DNA of 64,000 nt from Rhizobium etli CFN 42 (GCF_000092045.1 NC_007766.1:124001-188000); one strand, 5' to 3'; shown: positions 54,626 to 63,806, counted from the first letter of the stretch. The notes: a model not told the origin generated them from the sequence alone. A program made the numbers and translations.

Positions 54626-55273
54626 TCAAGCGGCCCTGACGCCGGCGGCGAAGATCGCGATGCAGCGGTGAAGATGGGCAAGCATCAGGGCCCGGTCGGG
54701 CCAGGCTTGCACGCGGCCTTCCGGTGGGCCCATGCCACCAAAGATCATATCCATCAGCATGCGGGCGCCGCTATCGGGGTCATCCAGCGACAGCCTGCCT
54801 TCCGCCCGGCGATCACTCAGCCAGTCGGCGAGATGCTGCCGGCTGGCGAGTATGCCTTCGCGCTGGAGAATGTCGATAAGCTCAGGAAACTGCGCGGCTT
54901 CGCGAAAGACAAGCTGCAGGAAGCCGGCGCGTTCCGCATCCGTGTCCTCATCCATGTCGAGCATGAAGATACGCTCTAGACTTTCCGCGATCGGAATATC
55001 TTCCGCAGGTCGCGGCAAGTCGAGCATCAGCCGCCGATGCGCGCCGACGACGGCGGCAAACAGCTCCTCCTTGCTCTGAAACAGCTTGTAGAGCGTCTGC
55101 TTGGAAACACCCGCCTCCGAGGCGACGACCGCGGTCGTGCTTCCGGCATAGCCGTATTTTACGAAAACGCGGCGGGCGACTTCGACGATATGAGTGCGCT
55201 TGTCTTCGTCGCTGGAGACTTTCGGCCGGCCTCTTTTGCGCGGCTCATCTGCAGTCTCGTCGGCAATATCCAT
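54626..55273 (-). CDS. TetR/AcrR family transcriptional regulator
   Basis: A 215-residue repressor. A basic N-terminal arm (RKRGRPKVSSDEDKRTHIVE) leads into the helix-turn-helix VARRVFVKYGYAGSTTAVVA with SEAGVSKQTLYKLFQSKEEL. The C-terminal ligand domain carries LQLVFREAAQFPEL, as in AefR-like TetR_C proteins. It lies between the DUF1217 and EF-hand genes, with matching palindromes upstream of both, so it probably controls this module. An intergenic region of 160 bases separates it from the divergent EF-hand gene. Confidence 0.93.
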   Translation of the reverse strand: MDIADETADEPRKRGRPKVSSDEDKRTHIVEVARRVFVKYGYAGSTTAVVASEAGVSKQTLYKLFQSKEELFAAVVGAHRRLMLDLPRPAEDIPIAESLERIFMLDMDEDTDAERAGFLQLVFREAAQFPELIDILQREGILASRQHLADWLSDRRAEGRLSLDDPDSGARMLMDMIFGGMGPPEGRVQAWPDRALMLAHLHRCIAIFAAGVRAA

Positions 55274-55380
55274 GACGATCAGACCGCTTTGCCGAAACGC
55301 ATGCCGATGACCCTGAAAAGCAGCCTATTATTTCTGAGGGGTGATTTTTTCGGTTGTGGCATTAGCAATTTCGATTTAGA

Positions 55381-55394
55381 GAACTCATAAGTTC
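55381..55394. promoter_or_regulatory. GAACT-N4-AGTTC palindrome upstream of the EF-hand gene
   Basis: GAACTCATAAGTTC, 40 bases before the EF-hand ATG and 108 bases from the TetR start. It shares arms, spacing and the following YTRTAA with the site at 54555. Confidence 0.6.
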
Positions 55395-55434
55395 TGTAAT
55401 GCGTTGCATCCCACCCTCTAGCGATGGAGCGCTT

Positions 55435-56067
55435 ATGACGACCATTTCGGCCGCCACGTCAGTCTCTTCCTATTCCTATAGCAAGAGCTCGACATCTGCA
55501 TCCCAGGACATCCTATCCTGTAGTACGGTTTCAGCGAAAAAATCAACCACAAGCGGGCAGCTCGACGAAGACACGTCCAGCAGCGCCGACAAACTGATGG
55601 CCCAGCTGATGACGCTGGCGATGAACCGTTTCGACCGGTCCGGCTCAACCGGCGAAGGCGACGGCGGCGCAGGCATGGACGTTGCTGATCTGGATTCCGA
55701 CGGCGACGGCTATGTGAGCAAGGCCGAATTCGTCGCGGCCCGGCCGTCCGATGTCAGCGAGGATCAGGCAGCAACGCTGTTCGACAGCTTTGACAGTGAG
55801 GGCGCAGGTTCGCTGTCGGTCGATGCGCTGACCGAGGCCATGTCCGCCCAGCAGTCGGAACGTCCCCAGGGACCGCCGCCGTCCGAGGACGAAGACCAGT
55901 TCGCCTCCCTGCTTTCCGATCTCGATACGAATGGAGATGGGGTGGTGAGCCTTGACGAATTCATGGCCGGCAAGCCTGACGATGTCACCGAAAGCCAGGC
56001 GAGCAAGCTCTTCGATCTGCTCGACGCCTCAGGCACCGGTTCATTGTCCACACAGTCCGCGGCCTGA
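55435..56067 (+). CDS. EF-hand calcium-binding protein
   Basis: A 210-residue protein. The N-terminal 75 residues are Ser/Thr-rich (MTTISAATSVSSYSYSKSST). Two canonical EF-hand loops follow at 87-98 (DSDGDGYVSKAE) and 164-175 (DTNGDGVVSLDE). Each is followed by a degenerate partner loop (DSEGAGSLSVDA near 120 and DASGTGSLSTQS near 198), giving two EF-hand pairs. GGAGC before this ATG decides the start. No standard signal peptide is present, though the Ser-rich start could direct flagellar-type export. A strong terminator follows. Confidence 0.9.
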   Translation: MTTISAATSVSSYSYSKSSTSASQDILSCSTVSAKKSTTSGQLDEDTSSSADKLMAQLMTLAMNRFDRSGSTGEGDGGAGMDVADLDSDGDGYVSKAEFVAARPSDVSEDQAATLFDSFDSEGAGSLSVDALTEAMSAQQSERPQGPPPSEDEDQFASLLSDLDTNGDGVVSLDEFMAGKPDDVTESQASKLFDLLDASGTGSLSTQSAA

Positions 56068-56124
56068 CGCCGGCAAGACGTCGTCGCCGTTACGGTTTCT
56101 GGAGGACTGCAATGGCGACGGTCT

Positions 56125-56180
56125 GAAGCGGCCCGGCGGTTGAGCCGGCAGAGCCTTCGGCCGGGCCGCTTCTTATTATT
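56125..56180 (+). terminator. Rho-independent terminator of the EF-hand gene
   Basis: GAAGCGGCCCGGC and GCCGGGCCGCTTC form a perfect 13-pair stem, followed by TTATTATT. The 200 bases between this and flgE presumably hold the flgE promoter; nothing else is seen there. Confidence 0.85.
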
Positions 56181-56383
56181 CGAATGGTGCGCGGTATCAG
56201 GCGCACGATGTCACACGCTCGGATGAACCGACGCGACGAGAGCCATCACGGGGTCAGTCCAGACAATCAGATCATCGACCGGAGCCGGCTTATGCCCGGC
56301 GCCTGACGATGTCTTGCGCCCACAATCCGGGCCTGGAAGCCTGTCGTTACATGGCATGTTCCCAAACCTTTAAGGATCGAGCC

Positions 56384-57676
56384 ATGAGCATTTTTGGAAG
56401 CATGAAAACCGCCGTCTCCGGCATGAGCGCGCAGGCAAACCGGCTGAGCACGGTTTCCGACAACATCGCCAATGCCAACACCGTCGGCTACAAGGCCGTT
56501 TCCACCTCCTTTTCGTCGCTTGTCCTGCCCTCTTCCTCGGGCAATTACAATTCCGGTGGCGTGCAGACATCCGTGCGCCAGGCGATTTCACAGCAGGGCG
56601 ATATTTCCTATACGACGTCGGCCTATGATCTCGCGATCTCCGGAGATGGGTTCTTCATCGTCGAAAGCGCCGACGGCACGCCGGTGCTCACCCGGGCCGG
56701 CGATTTCTCGGTCGACAGCGACGGCAATCTCGTCAACAGCGCCGGCTACACGCTGATGGGATATTCTTATGACTCAGGCGTTCCGGCGGTTGTCGTCAAC
56801 GGCTTCGACGGGCTGGTGCCGGTCAACGTCGCCCAGTCGGGCCTGAGCGCGATCGCTTCGACGAGCGCCTATTTCAGCGGCAACTTGAATTCCGAGGCAA
56901 CCGTCGTCACCGATACGACGACGCTACCGAGCGCCAATACGTCTGGCGTCACCGACGATACGCAGAAAATGTCGCTGGTCGCCTATGACAGCCTCGGCGC
57001 CACCGTCCAGTACGACTATTACTTCACCAAGACGGGTGTCACGACCGACGCCAGCGGCGCGGTCACCGGCAGCACCTGGGAAGTCGCGGTCTACCGCAAT
57101 GCCGATGCGGCGACCGGCGGCACGACCTCCTTCCCCTACTCCTCCAGCGCCGTCAGCGTCGCGACACTCTCCTTCGACGCCGACGGCCAGCTGACGTCGG
57201 CGACGGACACCGACATTGTCGATCCGGTGACGGCAAAGACAATCACGATGGACTATTCCGACTTCACCCAGCTCGCCTCCGATTTCTCGGCGACGGGCTC
57301 GGCCGACGGCCAGGCCGCAAGCGCGGTGAGCTCGGTCTCGATCGGCACGGACGGTGTGGTGTCGGTCTCCTATGCCAACGGCACGACGAAATCCCTGTAC
57401 CAGATCCCTCTCGCGACGGTCGCAAGCCCCGACAATCTGACCTTGCTCAGCGGCAACGTCTACACCGCCAACGGCATGTCCGGCGTCACCGTCACCGGCT
57501 TTCCGCAGACGAACGGGCTCGGCTCCATCCAGTCCGGCGCGCTCGAAAGCTCGAATGTCGATCTCGCCGGCGAATTGACGGAGATGATCGAGGCGCAGCG
57601 CAGCTACACCGCCAATTCGAAGGTGTTTCAGACCGGCTCCGACATCATGGATGTCCTCGTCAATCTGAAGCGATAG
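56384..57676 (+). CDS. flgE: Flagellar hook protein FlgE
   Basis: A 430-residue axial protein. The N-terminal D0 region is SIFGSMKTAVSGMSAQANRL then STVSDNIANANTVGYKAVST. The middle has ISGDGFFIVESADG, LTRAGDFSVDSDGNLVNSAG and YTLMGY. The C-terminal D0 region is SSNVDLAGELTEMIEAQRSY, ending VFQTGSDIMDVLVNLKR. All hook signatures are intact and the length is normal. The start at MSIFGSM follows AAGGATCGAGCC. It begins a flgE-flgK-flgL cluster with 13 bases to flgK. Confidence 0.96.
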   Translation: MSIFGSMKTAVSGMSAQANRLSTVSDNIANANTVGYKAVSTSFSSLVLPSSSGNYNSGGVQTSVRQAISQQGDISYTTSAYDLAISGDGFFIVESADGTPVLTRAGDFSVDSDGNLVNSAGYTLMGYSYDSGVPAVVVNGFDGLVPVNVAQSGLSAIASTSAYFSGNLNSEATVVTDTTTLPSANTSGVTDDTQKMSLVAYDSLGATVQYDYYFTKTGVTTDASGAVTGSTWEVAVYRNADAATGGTTSFPYSSSAVSVATLSFDADGQLTSATDTDIVDPVTAKTITMDYSDFTQLASDFSATGSADGQAASAVSSVSIGTDGVVSVSYANGTTKSLYQIPLATVASPDNLTLLSGNVYTANGMSGVTVTGFPQTNGLGSIQSGALESSNVDLAGELTEMIEAQRSYTANSKVFQTGSDIMDVLVNLKR

Positions 57677-57689
57677 AGGGAACGCCTGG

Positions 57690-59149
57690 ATGTCGCTCAC
57701 GTCAGCCTTGAACAGCGTGCAGAGTATTTTCAACAATACCGGCCAGCAGAGCAGCGTCGTCTCGACCAACATCGCCAATGTCGGAAATTCCGACTATGTC
57801 AGGCGGGAGGCGTCGATCACGACGTCTCTTTCCGGCGCTCAGGTCGTCAGCATCAGCCGGGCGCAGGAAACTGCGCTGCTCGCCCAGTACCTGCAATCCA
57901 ACGCCAAGGACAGCGCCCAGCAGACGCTCGTGACCGGTCTCGAAAGCCTGCAGTCGCTGATGGGCGGCAATGACTACGAGACATCGCCGAGCACCTATCT
58001 CGCGGCCTTCCAGGAGGCGCTCCAGACATATGCGACGTCGCCGAGCAACACGACCGCAGCGCAATCGGCGGTCACCGCCGCGCAGGATCTCGCCAATTCG
58101 CTGAATACCGCAACCGACGGCGTCCAGTCGATCAGGGCAGAGGCGGATGCGGAGATCGCCACACAGGTCTCCACGCTGAATACGCTGCTGTCGCAGTTCG
58201 AGGCGGCCAACAACGCGGTCAAGCTGGCGACATCGACCGGCGCCGATACATCTACGGCGCTCGACGCGCGCGAGAAGCTCCTGAAGCAGATCTCCTCGAT
58301 CGTCGGCGTCACCTCCGTCGTGCGCGACAATAACGACATGGCGCTCTATACCTCGGACGGCACCGTGCTGTTCGAGACCATGCCGCGCACCGTCACATTC
58401 GCGTCGACGGCAACTTATGTCGCCGGAACCGAGGGCAATGCCATCTATATCGACGGCGTGGCGCTCGATGCCGGCGAGGGTTCGACGACGAGCGCCTCGG
58501 GCAGCCTGCAGGCGCTGCTGCAGCTCCGCGACGAGATCGCCCCGACATTCCAGGACCAGCTCGACCAGATCGCCAAGGCCCTCGTCCAGGTCTTCTCGGA
58601 AACCGACGGCAGCACGAGCGCGCCGGGACTTTTTACCTGGACGACGGCATCGGGGACAACGGGAGAAACACCGTCTGATACCGACGATGTTACCGGGATT
58701 GCCTCCACCATCTCGGTCAATCCCGCCGTCGTCACGAGCGAAGGCGGCGATGCGACCAAGCTGCGCGACGGAACGATCAGCGGCATCACCAATCTCAACA
58801 CCTCCGGAGATAGCGGTTTTTCCGACAATCTCGACGCCCTCTATCAGGCGCTGACGGAACAACGCTCGTTCTCCGCCGACGCCGGTCTCTCCACAACGCA
58901 AAGCCTGAGGGACTATGCCAGCGCCCCATCGGCTGGCTCGAACAATATCGAAGCGACGCGACGTCGGCCTCAGAAACCACGGCCGCCGCGCTGTCTCGCT
59001 CCGACGAGGCCTATTCCAACGAAACCGGCGTCAATCTCGACGAGGAGCTGACGCTGCTTCTCGACATCGAACAATCCTATAAAGCGGCGACGAAGATCCT
59101 GAACGTCATCGACGAGATGTTCCAGTCGCTCCTCGACATAGCGAGCTAG
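57690..59149 (+). pseudogene. flgK: Flagellar hook-filament junction protein FlgK, frameshifted near its end
   Basis: The N-terminus is canonical (SLTSALNSVQSIFNNTGQQS, STNIANVGNSDYVRRE). The open frame runs to LRDYASA near 58925 and then enters a foreign, Pro/Arg-rich tail ending at 59051. In the neighbouring frame the normal C-terminus continues: PIGWLEQYRSDATSASETTA, DEELTLLLDIEQSYKAATKI, and LNVIDEMFQSLLDIAS to TAG 59147-59149. The span is one base short of an intact 486-residue reading frame, so one base was lost around CGCCCC (58924-58929). The essential C-terminal D0 helix is missing from the encoded protein unless this is a sequencing error. Confidence 0.85.
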
Positions 59150-59151
59150 TC

Positions 59152-60198
59152 ATGAAAGCATCTTTTGTCTCATCATCGGCGATGCAGAATGTTTTGCGGC
59201 TCACCATCAGCCAGTCCCAAAACAAGCTGCAGCAGGCCTCGACGGAGGCGACCACAGGAACTTACGCCGATATCGGCGTCTCCCTCGGAAGCGGCGCCGC
59301 AAAATCGATCAATCTCACCAGCGCGATCGCCCAGGCCGCCTCGTTCAAGACGAGCAATTCCGTCGTCGCGCTGCGTATGGAAGCGTCGCAAACCGCTCTT
59401 TCCAGCCTCAAGGATGCCGGCGACAGCCTGGTCTCCAACCTGACCGCACTTCAGGCAAGCCAGGATACGACGAGCATTGCTGTTGCCCTGCAATCGGCAA
59501 ACGCCACGATTTCGCAGCTGATCTCGACGGCCAACACCTCGGTCAATGGCGAGTTCCTGTTCGGCGGAACGAACCTCGACAGCCAGCCCCTGACCGATCA
59601 GTCGTCCGCAGTCTCGGATACGATCGTCACGGCGCTCAACGATTATGCAACCGGTCTCGGAAAAGACGTCAGCGAGCTGACGGGCGAGGAAATCGGCAGC
59701 TTCATCACAGATACGGTCGAGCCGATGTTCTCCGAAAGCAGCTGGACGGACGCTTCGAGCGGCTGGTCGAGCGCATCGAGCACCGACATGACCAGCCGGG
59801 TCAGCGCATCGGAGACCATCACCTCGTCGACCAACGCCAATTCCGAAGGCATGCGTTACCTGGCACTTGCCGCCACCGTCGTCTCCGCCCTCTTCGGCCA
59901 GGATCTGAGCTCGGACGCGCAGAGCACCGTCGCATCCAAGGCGATAGGCTACGCGGCCCAGGCGACTTCGGGCATCGTGACACAGCAGAGCGAGCTCGGC
60001 CTCTCGCAGGAGCGGCTCGAAAAGGCAAATGACGCGCTCGACGCCCAGTCGAGCCTGCTGCAGGGAAATCTCGTCGACCTCCAGGGCGTCGACACCTATG
60101 AGGCTTCGACGCTCGTCAACCAGCTGCAGACGCAGCTGGAAACCGCCTACACGCTCGTCTCGAAACTCCAGAATCTCAGCCTGGTCAACTATCTCTGA
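59152..60198 (+). CDS. flgL: Flagellar hook-filament junction protein FlgL
   Basis: A 348-residue junction protein. The N-terminal coiled region is LRLTISQSQNKLQQASTEAT, with an insertion of Ser/Thr-rich D2 sequence, then GEFLFGGTNLDSQPL. The C-terminus is DTYEASTLVNQLQTQLETAY then TLVSKLQNLSLVNYL. It is intact and two bases after the flgK stop, so it is co-transcribed. It resembles flagellins at both ends, as expected. Confidence 0.94.
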   Translation: MKASFVSSSAMQNVLRLTISQSQNKLQQASTEATTGTYADIGVSLGSGAAKSINLTSAIAQAASFKTSNSVVALRMEASQTALSSLKDAGDSLVSNLTALQASQDTTSIAVALQSANATISQLISTANTSVNGEFLFGGTNLDSQPLTDQSSAVSDTIVTALNDYATGLGKDVSELTGEEIGSFITDTVEPMFSESSWTDASSGWSSASSTDMTSRVSASETITSSTNANSEGMRYLALAATVVSALFGQDLSSDAQSTVASKAIGYAAQATSGIVTQQSELGLSQERLEKANDALDAQSSLLQGNLVDLQGVDTYEASTLVNQLQTQLETAYTLVSKLQNLSLVNYL

Positions 60199-60208
60199 CG
60201 GATTGAAA

Positions 60209-60583
60209 ATGCGCGAACTCAAGCGGCCGCAGATACCGGCCTTAAGAAACGAGCCAAACACGTCCTGCTCCGAAATCGTGGCGGAAGCAGCCTTCGCGCT
60301 TGCCTCCGGCATCATCGATACGATCCCATTCGTCGGTTGCAAGCTCGATGAGCAGCAGGCGCGGGCGTGGCCGCGATCAGGTGTTTTCACCGATGACGGC
60401 GTCGAAATGACCACCACGCCGCCTGAAATATTCGAGCTTTGCGAGTTGCTGGCAGGCCATATCGAAAAGGGTGCGGCATTCGACGTCTTCGAGGTTTTCC
60501 ACAAGATTGCGCGGATCGACCGACTGATCGACTGGAGCCACGGGGCGGTGCTCTCGCCCGAGCCGCATCCGGTAACGCATTGA
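60209..60583 (+). CDS. Hypothetical protein after flgL
   Basis: A 124-residue protein: MRELKRPQIPALRNEPNTSC, then helical SEIVAEAAFALASGIIDTIP, TTTPPEIFELCELLAGHIEK and FHKIARIDRLIDWSHGAVLS. It has no signal or membrane segment. It starts ten bases after flgL and so likely belongs to the same transcript. No flagellar family (FlaF, FlbT, FlgD) matches, though these are the usual next genes in rhizobia. Confidence 0.65.
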   Translation: MRELKRPQIPALRNEPNTSCSEIVAEAAFALASGIIDTIPFVGCKLDEQQARAWPRSGVFTDDGVEMTTTPPEIFELCELLAGHIEKGAAFDVFEVFHKIARIDRLIDWSHGAVLSPEPHPVTH

Positions 60584-60765
60584 CAGAAGGCGCGAAATAT
60601 CTTCCCTATGGCGGCACGATCGTGACCAGGTTGGCAGGACGTAGGGTGTAGGTCGATCTTGCATGGCGCTGGTCCGTTGCGGCATTTCTGACTTTGCCAT
60701 AGGAGAGTGAAGGCGGCTGTCGAAGTCTGCCGGCAATGGTCTTTCAGAGACCGAGTGTGTTCTTG

Positions 60766-61629
60766 ATGTCGAAGCCGCGCGCAAAGCTACCCTTCTCCGA
60801 AGAGACCTTGCAGGCCATGCTCGTCCGCGTGCTGCGCCCGCTGGTCAAGCTCGCGCTGGCTTCCGGCTTCAACTTCACCGCCTTTTCGGCCATTCTTCGC
60901 CGGCTCTATATCGAGGTTGCCGAAAAGGAATTCGCGCTGCCGAACAAGCAGCAGACGGACAGCCGCATCTCGCTTCTGACAGGCGTCCACCGCAAGGACG
61001 TCAACCGGCTGCGCGGACAGGAGATTTCGACATCATTGCTGACTGTCGGCGTTTCGCAAACGAGCCGCATCCTTGCCCGATGGCTGGCCGACCCGCTCTA
61101 TTGCGATGCCGCGGACAGGCCGAGCGCCCTGCCCCGAAACACAAGCGACGGCAGCCCTTCATTCGAGAGCCTGGTGAGCGATATCACCAAGGATGTCCAC
61201 CCCCGCTCCATCTTGGACGACTGGCTGGACAGGGGCATCGTCGTTCTCGATGAGGACGGCCGCGTCCAGCTCGACCTCTCGTCGATCGTCCCGAATGCCG
61301 GCGACGACGCTCGCCGGCATTATTTCACCCGCAACCTTCGCGACCACGTGCAGGCCTCCGTCACCAACCTGATGAATGACCCTCCGCCCTATTTCGAGCG
61401 CGCGGTTCATTATGACGGCATATCTGCCGCGCTCGCCGCCCGGCTCGATGCGCTCGCCCGCGAGGAAGCCATGGCGCTGCTCCTGAAGCTCAACAAGGTC
61501 GCCCATCAGGCAATCAAGAACGATCCCGGCGGCAACAGCCGCTGGATCGCAGGGCTCTATGTCATGACCGAAGAGGGTGAGACGGGTCTCCAGGCAGACG
61601 CCGCTTCCAAGACGGAGGCGGACGAATGA
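60766..61629 (+). CDS. DUF6502 family protein
   Basis: A 287-residue cytosolic helical protein: LQAMLVRVLRPLVKLALASG with FNFTAFSAILRRLYIEVAEK, then RISLLTGVHRKDVNRLRGQE, which looks like a winged-helix segment, and the C-terminal RYFTRNLRDHV-like part (HYFTRNLRDHVQASVTN). The ATG at 60766 is preferred; one at 60736 is possible. The last four bases overlap the next gene (ATGA). DUF6502/DUF5666 pairs recur in proteobacteria as I recall; the function is unknown. Confidence 0.85.
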   Translation: MSKPRAKLPFSEETLQAMLVRVLRPLVKLALASGFNFTAFSAILRRLYIEVAEKEFALPNKQQTDSRISLLTGVHRKDVNRLRGQEISTSLLTVGVSQTSRILARWLADPLYCDAADRPSALPRNTSDGSPSFESLVSDITKDVHPRSILDDWLDRGIVVLDEDGRVQLDLSSIVPNAGDDARRHYFTRNLRDHVQASVTNLMNDPPPYFERAVHYDGISAALAARLDALAREEAMALLLKLNKVAHQAIKNDPGGNSRWIAGLYVMTEEGETGLQADAASKTEADE

Positions 61630-62726
61630 GCCCCTCGATGATCTCGAGAAGACAGTTTCTGCTGGCTGGCATAGCGCTTCAGATCTTGAAGCCGGGATTT
61701 GCCGCCGCGCAGTCGACCAACACCTACGACCATGGGATCGGCGGGTCCGGCACCTCGATCCACCAGGGCGGCGGCGAGAATGAAGACCACGGCATCGGCG
61801 GAACCGGTATCGTCGGGACCATCCAGGGTTTTGGCAGCATCATCGTCAACGGCATCCACATACCGTTCAGCGCGACCACGCCGATCGAGATCGAGGGACG
61901 GCATGTTCCTGCAAGCGCGATGAAGGTCGGTCATGTCGTCCGTGTGCTGCTGAAGGGAAAGCGTGCCGCCCGCATCACCATCGTCAGCGAAGTCCAGGGC
62001 CGCATCGACCGGTTGAGCAAGGCTTCGATAACCATCCTTTCGCAAACCGTCGACATATCCGGTCTGGCGACGAAGGGCCTGCGGAAAGGCAAGCGGGTCG
62101 CCGTCTTCGGCATCCGCAAACCAGACGGCACGATCGTTGCCCGGCGTATCGAAACCCGCTCCGTCTCGGATGGCGCCCATGTCCGCGGGATCCCCGTCAA
62201 GAGCGGCAATCGCGTCCTGATCGGCGGCCTTTCGCTCGGAGGCACGCACCGCCAATTGGTCGGCAAGCAAACCGTCGTTTATCTCAAGACGGCGGCTGAT
62301 CGGTTGGCGATCACCCGCATTCAGCCCGAACCGGTAGTGCCGGGCCTCAAACGCGGTACCGTCAATATCGAAACCTTCCGGGCGAGCGACAAGGACGGAC
62401 CGAGGTCAGGCCCCGTGGGTTCGCCGCCTTTCGGATCGATGCGGCTATCTCAGGATGGTCACGGCTTCGTTGATATCGGCGTGCGGGATTCGAACAAACT
62501 GACCGGTTTTCCAAACCCGCATCCTCCCGGCGGCATCGATTCCCGGCCGCCGCGCGGCTTCTGGGGCGATCCGCCGCATGATCACCCACCCTTTGGCAGA
62601 GCCGGTCCTGACGGCTTTTCCGGCCCGGGCGGACCAGGACCGGGACCGGGACCGGAACCGGGACCGAACGGTCCGCCGCCGGGACCGCCACCGGGACCGC
62701 CACCGGATTTTCCAGGACAGCCCTGA
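61626..62726 (+). CDS. DUF5666 domain protein with Tat-like signal
   Basis: A 366-residue exported protein. The N-terminus SRRQFLLAGIALQILKPGFA has twin arginines and AAA/AQS cleavage, pointing to Tat export. Two or three DUF5666 beta modules follow (GFGSIIVNGIHIPFSATTPI, VGHVVRVLLKGKRAARI, QGRIDRLSKASITILSQTVD). The last 90 residues are Pro/Gly-rich, with GPGPGPEPGP and PPGPPPGPPP repeats that may span the wall or interact with other proteins. It is translationally coupled to the DUF6502 gene. Confidence 0.88.
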   Translation: MSPSMISRRQFLLAGIALQILKPGFAAAQSTNTYDHGIGGSGTSIHQGGGENEDHGIGGTGIVGTIQGFGSIIVNGIHIPFSATTPIEIEGRHVPASAMKVGHVVRVLLKGKRAARITIVSEVQGRIDRLSKASITILSQTVDISGLATKGLRKGKRVAVFGIRKPDGTIVARRIETRSVSDGAHVRGIPVKSGNRVLIGGLSLGGTHRQLVGKQTVVYLKTAADRLAITRIQPEPVVPGLKRGTVNIETFRASDKDGPRSGPVGSPPFGSMRLSQDGHGFVDIGVRDSNKLTGFPNPHPPGGIDSRPPRGFWGDPPHDHPPFGRAGPDGFSGPGGPGPGPGPEPGPNGPPPGPPPGPPPDFPGQP

Positions 62727-62747
62727 CGGCGCGACTGAGCATTTGAC

Positions 62748-62768
62748 AAATGGGAAATTTTCCCATTT
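62748..62768. repeat. Perfect AT-rich palindrome
   Basis: AAATGGGAAA and TTTCCCATTT separated by one T, flanked by GACA and TGTC. It could be an operator or, read as RNA, a terminator-like hairpin 22 bases after the DUF5666 stop. Confidence 0.6.
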
Positions 62769-62816
62769 ATTGTCTTTGCGAGCTCTCGTTCGGGTGATTC
62801 CGAAATAGGGCTTGCC

Positions 62817-62856
62817 GATTGGCTAACGGGTACCGCCCCACACCCGCTAGCCAATC
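62817..62856. repeat. 15-base inverted repeat with 10-base loop
   Basis: GATTGGCTAACGGGT and ACCCGCTAGCCAATC pair at 14 of 15 positions. No T run follows. It lies 50 bases before the hypothetical gene at 62910 and 48 bases past the previous palindrome. Confidence 0.6.
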
Positions 62857-62909
62857 GTTGATCTCCCATTGCCCGACCGTCAAACACCGCGTTCCCGAGT
62901 AACCTCACC

Positions 62910-63224
62910 ATGGATGGCTCCCTCCGCCCGAAGGCCCGTCCGAACCAAACCCTCGTCGCTCAAGAGGAACAGACATTGCTTTTGCTGGAACGCAAACCCG
63001 AGATGCCGATGGAGATGGACGAACCGAACATCGTCACAACCTGGGAAAACCGCACGCAAATCATCGAGATCATGCATAGCGCGCGCGAGATGAGCCAAGA
63101 ATTCCAGGATCTCTGGGATAAAAGCGGCGGAATGGGCCGACTCAGCCAGGACGATACGGATAAGCTGATCGAGCTTCTGCGTGAAATCGGCGACCTGAAT
63201 GAAATGCTGAAACGCCTGGCATAG
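62910..63224 (+). CDS. Hypothetical protein
   Basis: A 104-residue acidic helical protein: an N-terminal polar arm, PEMPMEMDEPNIVTTWENRT, QIIEIMHSAREMSQEFQDLW, and a C-terminal helix DTDKLIELLREIGDLNEMLK. It may start later at one of the Met residues near 63003. No domain is recognised. The preceding hairpins may act on its expression. Confidence 0.6.
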   Translation: MDGSLRPKARPNQTLVAQEEQTLLLLERKPEMPMEMDEPNIVTTWENRTQIIEIMHSAREMSQEFQDLWDKSGGMGRLSQDDTDKLIELLREIGDLNEMLKRLA

Positions 63225-63806
63225 CAGACGGGCCGGTAAGGGACGTCAGAGGTCCCATGGAGAAATCAGGCGATCGACACGGTCGACAGGGCCAATTCAG
63301 AATCATGACTGACAAGCCAAGCGATCACGGCTTCGTTTGGCGATTTTCCAAAATTTCCGAACAATGTTGAAATCGGGAAAATCAAAGCTCAATGCCCTTA
63401 TGAAGCTGCTTGCCGTCCTTGATGACGGCTTCAAGATCGATGTCCGTCCCGCTTTGAAAGCCGGGCATAGAAGGACATCGCCGGCTCTCGCCCGGCTTCA
63501 CCTATTTCATAGGATTCCAGAGATTGCTCGACAATGTCGGCTGTTGAGCGATTTTTGCGGCGGGCTAGACAAGTGCGCTAGATCCCGCGCCTTTGCGCTT
63601 CGGACGGAAAGCTGCGGTTCGGCCATCTGATCTCACTGCAACGAAGGTGATGTTATCCGCGTCAGCCATCAAGATGGCTGGGGATGGCTAGCTGAACAGC
63701 CACAGGGCTGATCACCCCAATTTTGGACGGTTACTCGACCCTGGACAGTTAGTCGACTTCGCGTCCGGGTAAGAAGTTAACCATATTTCAGCGTTCTTGA
63801 GAAATA
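63225..63806. other. Intergenic gap, nothing firmly recognised
   Basis: About 580 bases. A plus-strand frame at 63337-63630 starts plausibly (MAIFQNFRTMLKSGKSKLNA) but lacks a ribosome-binding site and becomes Arg/Cys-rich. It may be a relic. The end of the gap must contain the promoter of the next gene. Confidence 0.4.

Noticed and set aside
63337..63630. Plus-strand frame before the chemoreceptor
   Set aside because: No ribosome-binding site, and the C-terminal half is Arg/Cys-rich as in non-coding frames.
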